This document shows, in pieces, positions 23,183-34,242 of a DNA stretch of 64,000 nt; positions within the stretch are counted from its first letter, which is position 1, and every line of letters starts with the position of its first letter. Below the pieces are notes generated by a model. It did not search any database, was not told where the DNA came from, and saw only the letters and a program-made list of their open reading frames with translations. The position numbers and the translations under genes are program-made. The DNA is taken from assembly GCA_000727475.1 (NCBI GenBank), contig KL647322.1, positions 807,975 to 871,974 on the forward strand, written 5' to 3'. The DNA comes from Sarcocystis neurona. Its lineage: Eukaryota > Apicomplexa > Conoidasida > Eucoccidiorida > Sarcocystidae.

Positions 23183-23425
23183 CGGAAGGCTTTAAAACGC
23201 CACACCTACAATATTTGCACGTATAGAGAGATGTTTTAATTCACTCACCCTCTAGAAGTTGTTGAGATTCCAAGAACAAACGCGGATATTCTGTGAAGCC
23301 TGTTGTAGCTAATGCATGTTCGGCGACTTCAAAGCCGCGACAATGGAGGAAAATGCTATGGCGGTAAGTGCGCAGGATTATTCGCCCGAGTATAGACTGG
23401 GTAGTAAAAAGCACCTACGTGGCAG

Positions 23426-23623
23426 TTGCGTAGAGTTCCATATAACTTTGTCTACTGTGGTGAAGGGTCAAATCCTTCATGATGAACGTACCAGCGGAAA
23501 AATGTACTGCATTCCCCCGGCATCCGCGTCGTGCTACTGGAAGACGCGGCGGGTGCTGTGGTTTCAGACGCTCGTATCCTCACACGTGATGAGCACAGCA
23601 AATTCGCCTACGCGCACCGACAC
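23426..23623 (+). pseudogene. p24/TMED-like GOLD-domain exon with apparent frameshift
   Basis: The frame after a possible acceptor (GGCAG|T at 23425) begins CVEFHITLSTVVKGQI, and the next frame over contains GIRVVLLEDAAGAVV followed by DEHSKFAYAHRH. In order and spacing this matches the start of the GOLD domain of p24/TMED cargo receptors of early secretory vesicles: a Cys near the mature N-terminus, then V-x-G, then a P-G...V-x-V-x-D-x-x-G strand, then a K-F-x-F strand. The two parts are offset by one base at a run of five C (23514-23518). The exon ends at a perfect donor (CAC|GTAAGT at 23624). I could not find the downstream coiled coil and membrane segment. The offset may be an assembly error in the homopolymer, a real mutation, or a missed intron. 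Family assignment is inference from pattern. Confidence 0.4.
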
Positions 23624-26353
23624 GTAAGTACAAGAACGTTGCTGTGTAAAACGGTGGCTCCCGTCAGAGAGTTTCTCGTATTCTCAGCTGATAAATTCTT
23701 GCCTGTAATAGTGAAACGAAGTAGACAGCCGCTACAAACCGGTCTATCCCTTCTAGGTAGTGTCTGCTCGTTGTGGTCCTGTCCTATTTGTATTCTACAT
23801 GCTCAGTATAGGTCCGGTGTTCTACTGTGCAGGAACTCGGCTGGTTGTGGGCCTCACGACATCGTAACTGAAATGCTTCCTGTGTATTTTGTCCGCATCT
23901 ATTCTCCGCGACACCACGCGGCAGCCTGACACTAAAACCAGCATCTTGTGCTGTGGAGCGCTGCGTGTTTGGCGCTCCTTCCGACACGCAGAAGTACCAT
24001 TTGAAGTAATCTAGGGGTCAGCTGTCCCATCAAAATTGCCCTGAGGTATAACTGAGAATCAATGCTAATAAATGCAAGCTTCTGCAGAACAAGGTGCACA
24101 TATCTTCACGTAGGCATTCAGATGCGTGTCTCTGAAGACAAATATCTACATATAGACGTCTTAGGTACGTGCACGTTTGTCTATATATGCACATTCTGAT
24201 ACGTGTATGCAGATTCGTGTCCCACTGCGCATAATTAGAGTACTGCGCAGGCAGTCGAGAATCTGGAGCACAGATTCTTTAAAGTTAGGGCAACTGGTCA
24301 TGTATTTCTGCACGAGTTCGCTTCTCAACAGGTGTCGCTGCTGTGGTGTGCACATTTGTTTGTAGAGTGACGCAACGTCTCGAGTCGTGGTTTGGCGCGC
24401 TGCGCATGTGTCGATGAAGCATTTAGGAATAAATGTCTGAACAGGTGTTGACCACAAACAGGGACTGAGTGTATATAACTACAACGGGGACGCGTGGCTA
24501 GAGAAGGAACGCACGAGCACAGGAAGAAGCAACGACTCTGCACGCGTTCGACAACGTAGGCGAGGATTCTCTGTCAACAGCAGAGATGCATGTTCTCTCA
24601 GCTCCGGACAGTGCGTACGCACAATCAGTTCGTTGTGAAGAAGAACGTTGCGTTGTTCTGCACACGGGGCGTAAGAATCCACTGTTCAAACGTGGCGAGG
24701 AAACCTCTGGAAAAAATTCAGAAGCAAACGGTATGATATCTGCGCGTGAAATCTGGTTTAACACATACCTGTCGGCATTAAAATAGATACACCAGAATTT
24801 CGCGTACTATTGTCGTATAGGTCACTAGCAATAGCTAACCTCAGAATACTATTAGCTAGGGCTGCTTTCAGAATATCGGGTACGCACATGTTGGACAATA
24901 TTCGTGTGTTTACATACATACATACAAGTGTACACAACGGCACAACCATGGATGTACAAATATTCCTGCGTGCACAGTTACTGCGGTATGTATATAACAA
25001 TCTAGGATGCGTGCCAGCTCAGCTGTACACGTACATCAGGCAGTCTGAGAAAGAGCACGAGGTACACCTCTGCTACGGAGTACCACAGCATCCTGTCAGG
25101 TAGCAGGGTCATGTGGTGGAGCCGTCCTGTTGTCCAAAACGCATGCCTACTTTCTTCAAAGCGGGGTGGAACCTGAAAGAGGAGGTGTAAAACGACCCAC
25201 AACCTGAAAAATGGAAAAAAAGCAAGCATTCTTGTTTCATCTTCCCCCTCCCCCCCCCTCCCCCGCGTCTTGGTATGAGAACTCGTTTCAACATCTGGAA
25301 ATCACCCTTGACCACTACTGCTACTACTGGTGACTCGTATGTCCTTCTCAGTTCCCTGTCCGCCATTCTTAAGCTTGGGTGCGAGAACCTTAGTGGCTCA
25401 TTTACTAATGCGCACAGTCAGAGTTCTGACTATAGTATCATCAGGTGCGTGCTGTGACCTTGGTGCGACGGCGAAGAGTAAACTCATCTTCCTTTCGAAG
25501 AAGACACGTCACGCAATCAGCTGGCTGATAGTTTAAGGCAGCAACGTTCACCGCGTCCTCCCTCGTTCTGAACGTGTCCACGTTTCCGCCTCTGTCCTTC
25601 CACTTTCGGAGGCGCACAGTTTAGGCACAAGTGTGTCTTCCGCAAGTCTCTCCCGCTTTGCGTCAACTTCGGCTCAAGCAGCCTGCTTATTGCACTGGAC
25701 GAATGCATGCTAACAGTAAACATCTGGGGGAATATTTACTGTCCTGAGAAACACGCTTTGAGGGGGAAGAGGACAATTCGTCCATAAGTGGAATCGTCCG
25801 CTCTGAAGCTTCGCTACGGCGTGGTCCGCAGTGAGAGACGCTTCCGTTCGCTAACTCAGACGTCAGGATGTCATGGCCCTGTGAGGGCTGTGCAACATCC
25901 GTCTGCTGCTACAACGCCCGCGGCATACACAGCGACACACGGAAACCTTTATTGTTCACTGTTGGAGCGCTGCGCAACGTTTAGAATAGTATAGACGCCC
26001 TCCCAAGTAACGCCAAATTTTTCCTCCGCCATCGGAAATCTGACGCATCTTCAGCACGAATCCTCCTGCGGAGACATATTTTAGTCTCATACGCTGCTCA
26101 AGAAAGCGGCGCGAGCGGAGTTTGCTGTGCTCCCTGTTGCATATTCAGATATCTGGTAGAGACTGAACAGCGCATCACCGTGTCAGCGGTGACAGGAGAT
26201 TGAGCAAAGTAAGCAGCACGACGTGTATGCGTATCAAGAAGAGTAACAACGAGTGGGGAGGCAGGAGCTGGAGCATGTGTGTGACGAGAGCCGAACTGTG
26301 GAACCGAGACGACAAGTTCCGGGCAGAGACCTGTCACTGCGAAGGCCGAGTTT
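23624..26353. other. No confidently supported gene
   Basis: Short open frames on both strands. If the p24-like exon is real, its remaining exons (coiled coil, membrane segment) should lie here; I did not find them. A C-rich run is present at 25245-25263. Confidence 0.45.
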
Positions 26354-29300
26354 TTACGCTTCTTTGGCGAATTTTTGGTTAACGGGGACCGCGCGGAGAA
26401 GTTCCACATACCGCCGTACTGCCTGATTTCTGGCCTGATACAAGGCATCAACGCTCTCGGACAAACTTGAAGGAGGCCGTGCCTCTGCCCTCGTAGTTGT
26501 GCTGCGAAGACCCCCATACATTTGCGGCACGGGTGGAATGATGGGGTTCTTCCAAGCTTCCTCCGGTCCCAGTATCCAGCGCATAGCCGTGTCCCTGGAT
26601 GACTGGGGGTGATTTTGCGGGCGCGTTCTCGGCTGGCTTCTCAGCACACTCGAGGTGTATCCAGCCTGCCCGCCTTGGCGTGTCAATCCTTCACTGTGCT
26701 GTAGTCGCGGCTCGGTCGGCCAACGCTGATGCTTTTGATCCAAGTGCAACGCGTTCGAGGCTTGTAGCACCGGCTGTCGATGTCCGAATTGTTGCTGCTG
26801 TTGTCGGAGCTGCCGCAGGCTCACGGGCTCCCGTGAACTTTCTAACTGTCCTTGTACACGCTGTTGCTCCTCATACGTCAGTGGCGGAGTCGGATGTCTT
26901 GTCTGCCAATCCCATTCACGCGGTCGGGCGGGTAGCCCCCTCTGGTGATGTTGTTGCTCCTCGCTTATACGCTTTTGCTGCCAGAGTTGCCCATCCAGCT
27001 GCCACGGCCTTGCCATCTCTCCGGTGTCGCGACGCTGTGCTTGCCCACCTTTCGATAACATTGGTACCGACGCGCTCGGCAAAGGCCGAGGCACCTGCTG
27101 TTGCCAGCGCTCCTCCGGCGACAATTGGGAAGCCCAAGGGTACACGTTCTCATGTTGAGCCTGCTGCGCAGCCTGCTGCTTATGCCGAAGTAGCCCAGCA
27201 TGGGTGTGCTGTTGACGTAGTCGATCCTCCTCCTTTTGACATTGGTGCTCTCCACTACGCTGGCGATGCCCCGCATCCGGGTTCGCGGTTGCCTCATGTC
27301 TCGCATAGGCGTTAGAAGCCTGCGGCCGCTGGCGTACCGCATCCTGCGTATTAGAAGGCTGCTGAGTATCGGTAGCATCTGCATGTTTACCAGCATCTGT
27401 TCTTGCAACATGAGGAGAACTAACACTACTCCTGCGCTGCTGCTGAGGCTCCTGTATGGGCTGTACGCCTGCTTTGTTTTGCAGGTGACCGAGGCCTCCT
27501 CTGTTATCTGCGCTGCGTTCTGGATTCTGCTTCTCTTCGTTCGCTGTTTGCTGGCGCCTGTGGGGCAGCAAGGTTGGCTGCGGATACTGAGTTTGAGTGC
27601 TGCCTTGGGGATCTCCCTGCACAATCGTGGAAATTGATTCACCTTGTTTTTCCACTGCTGTCCGTGCAGCATATTCCTCGTCTCGTGTCGTAGAACTGCC
27701 GCTCCAGTTGCGTGTCTGTGCCTTACTCTCGTTATAGCGAACGCTATGCTCGATATTCACTTCTCCGGCTTCCCTCTTATCCTCGCTACCGTTGCGCAGA
27801 GACTTATGTTCACTACTTACTCCTTCTTTATAATGGCTCTCGTGGCTGTCTTTCTCGTCAGGCAAACCAGGCTGCTGGCAACATTTACCAGCTTGTCCCT
27901 CCTTGTGCAGCTGGCCTTCAAGGTCGTTAGGTTCTTTACTTTCCTTCTTGTCTTCGCCCTTTTCAGTTGATCCTGAATTCTCTTCGTCGCCTTCGGCTTC
28001 TCCTCTAGCTTGTCGCTTCCCTTCGTGCTCGCGCGTTTGGCTTCCAAGGTCGTTAGATTCTTTACCTTCATCTTCTCTCTCTTCAGTTTCTCGTAAAATG
28101 TCTCCGTCATCTTCGATTTCTCCTCCAGGCTGGCCCTCCCCAAGGACGTAAGGTCCTTTATCTTCCTTCCTGTCTTCGCCCCCTTCAGTTTCTCCTGAGA
28201 TTTCTTCGTCGTCTTTGGCTTCTCCTTCAGGTCGTCCCTCCCCTGCGTGCTCGCGCATTTGGCTTTCGACGTCGCTAGGCTCTGTGTATTCCCGCTCGTC
28301 TCCGTCCCTTTCAGTTTCTTGTGAAATTTCTCCGTCGTCTCCGGCTTCTTCCTCTTTTTCTTCATCGCCGTGGCCCTCAAAGTCCTCTATACCTTTGACG
28401 TCACTGTCTCCTGTAGGCCTATAATCTAAATCCTGTTTCGTTACCAGCAGCGCAGCATTTAGTAAACCTTTCACTAGTTTTTGCAACAACGAAGACGGTT
28501 CACACAAACCGTCGTTCCCGCACACGTTGCAGCGCCCACTGCAAAGGCGGAGAGTGAAATCACAAGGTTGCCCACAAGTAACGTCCGTTTGGCAGACGTA
28601 ATCATTCTCGTTGCCTGATTCAGCGTCCTCCGCTATTGCCCCTTTACGTCGTGCCTTCTCTCCTGTATCTGGCGTCGAGCTCTGAGTGTTTGTGTAATTC
28701 TTTGAGCGCTTCCGACGGCATAAACCGGAAAGGCACATCTCTTTATCCCAAGGGTCACAACTTTCTCCAAGGAGCAGCGCCGGCTCGCACGACGAAGTAG
28801 CTTTGGAGCAGCGTAGTCCCGCATGACAACCGTCAGCTTTCGCCGGGTCGCACGACTTGTGAAGCGCTGATAAAGAATCGGGATGTCTACACCGTCCTGA
28901 TCAATAAAAGAACACTGCGACGGGGGAAACATACCGTCAGAGACGGAGGACGCGTACCCAATTACAACGGCTGAAATTTGTTGGCTTTTATGTGGGCCTC
29001 TCCATAAAGCTAGTTGCTGCTGTTCAGGTACTCTACAGACACATCCGTCTTTACATGGTACAAAGAACACGTGGAGCGTCGACCCGAACTGCAGGACCGC
29101 ATGTAACTGCTTAACGTACGTATCTATGCACATGTGCGTCTGAAATGGGACGCCGTTTAAATTCTATCGCACAAAATCTACACAACTCCACCCCTTGTGC
29201 CACCATCCTCAAGTGCAATGGCTTAGCTACACGTGGCTCTCCATGCTCCTTACATAATATTCAGCAGGGATAGACGAACTTACTGTGACTGCTTTTCGAA

Positions 29301-30081
29301 GGAACTTCCTGCATCCCATCTGTAGTGTCTGAAACGCGGTTGCGCGGCCGTACGGAGAAGTTCATCGAATTCAGAGTAAACGAGGATAGTCAGAATGGCC
29401 ACTCACGAGAATAGGCTCTCGACAGCTCAGGTAATACTAGGCCTACTTTCAGACATTGGTGGCCACGTTACTAGCAGTTCACACACCCATCCGGCTGTAA
29501 AAGGGGAGGGAAGTAGAACTCGGTTAGAACTCGGATAAAACCATGGGCACACACTCCCATACAACGACTACTGGTGTTGAACATGCACTGCGCAACTGGT
29601 ATCACGCCTCTTTGATATCTTCTTTCCTTTTCCGACACTCACCCGCCCCGCTGTTTGGTTTGTCTGGTACGCACAAGTAGGGTGGAGTACAAGGTCGCAC
29701 TCCATCCTCGCTTAAAGTAGTGTTTGCGTCGAGCACGCACTCGAGTCCTTCCAGAGAGTCACTTTCCTTCTCGAATTCTCCGGCTTCCCCTTGATTCCGC
29801 GCTTGGTCACTGCTGCCCTGTGTTAGGTCCTCACTTGTAACGTGAGTTTCGACGGACTTTGCTGTTGTAGCAGTATCTGAAGCGTCCAGCTTCCCAACAG
29901 GAACGCCTTCTAGGCCTGTTAACGCAGGCCCTCCATTTCCGCGATCTGTGGGACCCTGGGGGGTTCCACTCAGGGAGCGAAGCTTGCTCGGGTATATGCT
30001 GGCAATAACAACGCCCGCTACAACTGCGACAACAGTACCTACCAACAAAATCGCTATAAAAGCTGTGCATGTCTTACGCAT
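26354..30081 (-). CDS. Signal-anchored Cys-rich / acidic-repeat / Gln-rich protein (two exons)
   Basis: Exon 1 is 30081-29643 and exon 2 is 28896-26354. The donor (GCGG|GTGAGT) and the acceptor (TTTTATTGATCAG|GA) are both strong and join in phase, giving 993 residues. Residues 6-29 form a hydrophobic segment right after MRKTCT, so the protein is a type II membrane protein or uses a signal peptide. Cys residues at 115, 131, 137, 149, 162, 170, 176, 183, 193, 201 and 206 form spaced repeats of the type C-x5-7-C-x4-6-C, and a second cluster of eight lies at 248-278. The splice falls inside the first cluster and completes it, which supports the model. Residues about 319-490 are Glu/Asp/Gly/Lys-rich with four to five repeats of roughly 35-45 residues (E-I-S-x-E-T-E cores). 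Residues about 566-912 are Gln/Arg-rich. No known family recognised; a secreted or surface role is inference. Confidence 0.8.
27880..28385. repeat. Coding repeat encoding acidic units
   Basis: Within exon 2 of the minus-strand gene, the DNA shows repeated TCTCCGTCRTCT/TTCAGTTTCTC blocks spaced by about 105-135 bases. These encode the D-D-x-E-I-S-x-E-T-E units. All spacing is in multiples of three, as expected for a translated repeat. Confidence 0.75.
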
Positions 30082-32599
30082 CTTGCAGAACGGCAGTAGG
30101 CAGAAGACTACGTTAACCTTTAGATCTACGTGTGTGCGGCCATGCAGCCCAATGTTGTATGCACAAAAGCCGCAGACTCGCAACGTGCACACGTATGACA
30201 CAATGGTGGTTCCATAAAACCGCTGACTGCTAGGTTCCAACGACAGGCACGAATGGCGAATAGTGATCTGGCGTGTAAGCTGGAGTGTGCTGAGGGGCAC
30301 ATACGAATCCGTTTCTGGGTTCGGTTATAAACTTCCATGCTGCAATCAACCGGAGATAGACTCTGCTGGTACGTAGTGCGTATATGCCTCGGCTTCGCTA
30401 GAAGGTATACTTGTATGTGCTCTCCGCTGTGAACTGGAACTCAGTAGCAGTAGTAGTAGTAGTGGCACTAGTGGTATTAGTATTAGTGTACAGTTGTAAG
30501 TGAAGCCTCGACGGAACAAGTGTCTCGACCGCCACTGACATATCCATCCGGCATACGTTTGGTAGCGAGGGCACGTCCACATTGAAAAATCGTGTCTCTT
30601 TTCATCCTCGTAGTGGACAGAAGGGTCGTAAGCGCGCTGAAATGGTAACCGTGGCGTACGGTTCTCGGTGGCTAGTTTCTTCCGCCTAAAAGTTTATGCT
30701 GCTAACGAGTTCCAACTTACTACGGTCCTGAACCTGCTAGCTGGAAGTTGACAGGAACAACTTAATTTGAGTTGACACCTGCACTGTCTTCGACATCCTT
30801 GCTCCTGTGGACTTGCCTTTACAAAGGCCAAAAGCTCCGTAGCCGTTATGCTCTACGATATTCACTGTCACTTTGGAGGGCCGTAACGCGGAACACCTAC
30901 ACAGTTACCATCCAGTTCTACTTCCCACTCCACTAAACGAAATTGGTACAATTGCACCTGGCAACGGCATGAGAGGATTCCCAGTGAAGAGCTCAAGTGT
31001 ATAGCGCAGAGGTTCTTGCCTGCAGAAGGGACGTGTGACTCACATCCTGCTAGTGCAAAGCTCTAAAGAGACGCAGATACTAAAGTAGGGATATATAGCC
31101 GTAGTCACTGGTGTTCCCCTCTCTCTATACGTGATACGTGCACACAGCAAATTATGTGTATCACACCGCACCTATGCACTCACGCGGTGAGACGTACTAC
31201 AAATCCTAAACTGGAACATGCGACAGCAGAAGTGAACCGTTTATCACCCATCAAGAGAACGGTGCGATGCAACCCACTACATGACATGAGTGTCTGCGCC
31301 TTCGCGTGGTTACTGCGGTGCACGTACGCGTCGTTACTCGGTACGCGTAAACACGATTAGCCAGCACCCTTTATTTAATCAACACTTCTAACGCGTAACG
31401 ACGGCGTAGCGGAGTTTGTAAACACCTACAGGGTCCTGAGAAATGAAGGGTTAGGCCACTACACTAACGAACAGATCCCTGCACCGAAACACACGATGCA
31501 CTGCAAACCTTCCCCATGAACACCGCTGGTCACTCAACGGGAACACGCGAGCTAGTATATACAATAGAGCCTGCTGCATCAGGGCTTCCACCATAATATT
31601 ACAGGAGACCCGCGCAGACTACAATCAACTAGCACGTGCCTATTGCCTCGCGTCAAAATCACGAGAAGCTCGCTGATGCACGAGTTCACAACCACGCAAT
31701 TCCACGGTCAGTGAGTACCGCATCTCTGCTTGCCAAGAAATTCGAAACTGTGGCTTTAGATAAGAAAAGCCTGGGTATATTTTTCATAAGTGCTGGCGTG
31801 GAGAATGTAGGGGCTTAGATTGAGATTACACGCCGGACTGCGTCAGAGAACTGGGAAAGTTGTGGGTGGAGGGTCCTCAGACCTATTTTCAACTACTGCA
31901 TCCAGTATCATATGTCACTCATGCCATCCTGCGTCGTTTAGTGGCCTGTGTCTTCTTTGAGGGGAATGGATGCGTGTCGAGACACAGACAAAATGCGTTC
32001 TGCATGGCAGTGCTTCGGCGACCTCTCCGCTGTCAACGTAGTCACTTACACAGCCGTCCAGAAATGTGCATAGACACGCGCGCACAAGTGAGTAAACGTT
32101 GCCACCGGATATGTGTATGTCCGCAGATTCGCCAGCAAAGCACCGCGCCCCAGTAGGGTTTACTGCTAGACACATGCGTCCTGTAGACCCGTGCACCGTG
32201 GAGGATTCCTGTCTGGATCAGAAAACATTACAAACATGTCTCTTCCGCATTTGCGGAGTCCTCTTGCGCCACTGGGCGAAACCTGCTTGCTCTGCCGTTC
32301 AGCATGAATAGTGAACAAATGAATTGTGCTGGTAGCTATCGAAGAAGGCAGCGCGCGCGAGAGCAGTGATCCGTGCGGTTTTGACACAGAATTCGCTACT
32401 CAACGCAAATTCTGCGTGGGCTGTTCCAAAACTGTTAGAAGGCAACGCACCAGGTACCCAGTAGTCGATTTGTGGCACTGGAATGCGCCTGCTTCGTAAT
32501 ACTCGCACCTTGCAACGGGCCAAATAAATGTGGACACAGACACAGAGCTGGAGCTTCCATGGGCTTACATGCGGACATGTACTAGATAAAAGACGATCC

Positions 32600-33025
32600 G
32601 ACAGAGGCTTTCTACGTACAAGGACATGTACCTATGTCTTTTTGCACTTAGTGGAAGTCTTAATTTGCACTTTGTTCGACGTTGTGTACACGATCACTCA
32701 CACAGTTGCCCAGGTATCCCCGAAGCTTGCGGAATTGCGTTCAACGCATGGCAACGGATTGCACTTCAAAAACCCAGGATCCAGTTGTACTGGCGCCTGA
32801 GAGGTCCTAGGGGAAAAGTAATTCGACAGAGGCTTTCCACGTACAAGGACACGTCTTTTTACACTTAGTGGAACTCCTAGTTTGCACTTAGTTCGACGTT
32901 GTGCACACGGTCACTCACACAGTTGTCGAGATGTCCCCGAAACGTGGGGTACTGAGCACAATGCATGACAACAAACTGCACTTCAAAAACCCACGATCCA
33001 CTTGTACTGGCACCTGTACAAGTCG
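32600..33025. repeat. Diverged tandem duplication, 225-bp unit
   Basis: Unit one starts at 32600 and unit two at 32825, both with GACAGAGGCTTTCYACGTAC. The blocks keep their order throughout: AAGGACA, TTTTTRCACTTAGTGGAA, TTCGACGTTGTG, ACTCACACAGTTG, TGCACTTCAAAAACCCA and CTTGTACTGG or GTTGTACTGG. This is the largest and clearest of the old duplications here. Confidence 0.9.
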
Positions 33026-33553
33026 ATTTATCTATAAGTGTAAAACTTCCTCTGTAAGTGCTCTTGTTTCTTGAACAGAGCAACACATTTGCGTGAAGGC
33101 AAGTGCGGCCTTGCTCGGCAGCAGCAGATACGACATGTGAGATCAGGAAGTATTCCTGAAGTGTGAGCTTTTCGGGGTTGATAACTATAGAGGCCTCCCT
33201 TTCCTGCAGAGACAGAGACCTTACTTACTGTGCAGTCCCTGCAGGTACGCTTTTGGGGATGAACGAAAGGATTTACTTACGCCATCCTATACGTGCACAG
33301 ATGTGGTTTTTGTCGACTGTACTATAAGGCACGTGACTTCAGGTGGCCTCTGCCTGAAGTGCAGATCACTTTTTTGATGCCTCTTGCACCACGCTGTAGC
33401 ATTCAGCGACGACCTCTTCGAAGTCAGTCGGCAACTTATTTGCAAATCGTAAAATTCATTCGACCCGGTCGAAGGAGAGCAGAGCGGTGGCAGAGCGCCC
33501 AGATTACAATTGAAAACTGACGCGCAGAAACGTGGAACCTACTCAGTCCGGTC

Positions 33554-33755
33554 GAACTGGTAACACACGGGATCTGGGATGTCTGTTGCAACATGTGGTA
33601 CACCTTACGAGATGACGTTCTAGCCAGTCCCCCCATAATTAGTCGACCCACTTGAACTGCTAGCTTCCCGCATCTGCGATATCAGCAGCAACATAGGCTC
33701 GTGTTGCGAAGTGACGTCCTGGTCTGTCCACCCATACTTACTCGACCTGTCGGAC
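33554..33755. repeat. Diverged tandem duplication, ~100-bp unit
   Basis: Unit one starts at 33554 and unit two at 33654 with GAACTG. Shared blocks in order are ATCTGGGAT/ATCTGCGAT, TACGAGATGACGT/TGCGAAGTGACGT, and CCCCCATAATTAGTCGACC/CACCCATACTTACTCGACC. Confidence 0.8.
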
Positions 33756-34242
33756 CAAATGTACTCGACACTTTGTTGAACTAACCCTGAAATACGACAC
33801 TACTACAACAGTGGACACGGAGTATTTATTTCGTGTTTGCACTTCTTCGCGCCCTATCACGCTGTTGACGTGAATCGTCCACGATGCGGCATTTAAAGAA
33901 GCGGGTTCCTGTGCGGCGGACAAACCTGTGCTCAGGACACGTGCACATGTTTCAGACGTGCTTGGGACAGGAGCGTACGCGTATATTCCCGTTCAAGGAC
34001 TATTCACGCCCCCCGTGAAGAAAGAGAAGAACCTCGCCTAGAGGCATGCTGTGCAGTCCACTCAAACGTATGCCATTGTGTGCCATCTGTTCTTTCCACG
34101 TACAGACAGAGTCCCCATCAAACGTTCTATGTTCTCTTTGTTGTACTGTGAGGTGAAGAAACTTGTTATCTCGAGTGATCATTTCGTCTGCATCGCTGTA
34201 AACACATGCGTGTTTGTCATGCAGACGTGTAGTACACTGCAG

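Larger units (their letters stand above)
30082..34242. other. No confidently supported gene; two large diverged duplications
   Basis: No frame above about 100 codons has domain character. A short AGT/GTA run is at 30,440-30,485. The main structures are the tandem duplications at 32,600-33,025 and 33,554-33,755, listed separately. Confidence 0.5.

Noticed and set aside
26599..27315. 238-codon plus-strand frame
   Set aside because: Antisense shadow of the Gln-rich coding region of the 993-residue minus-strand protein.
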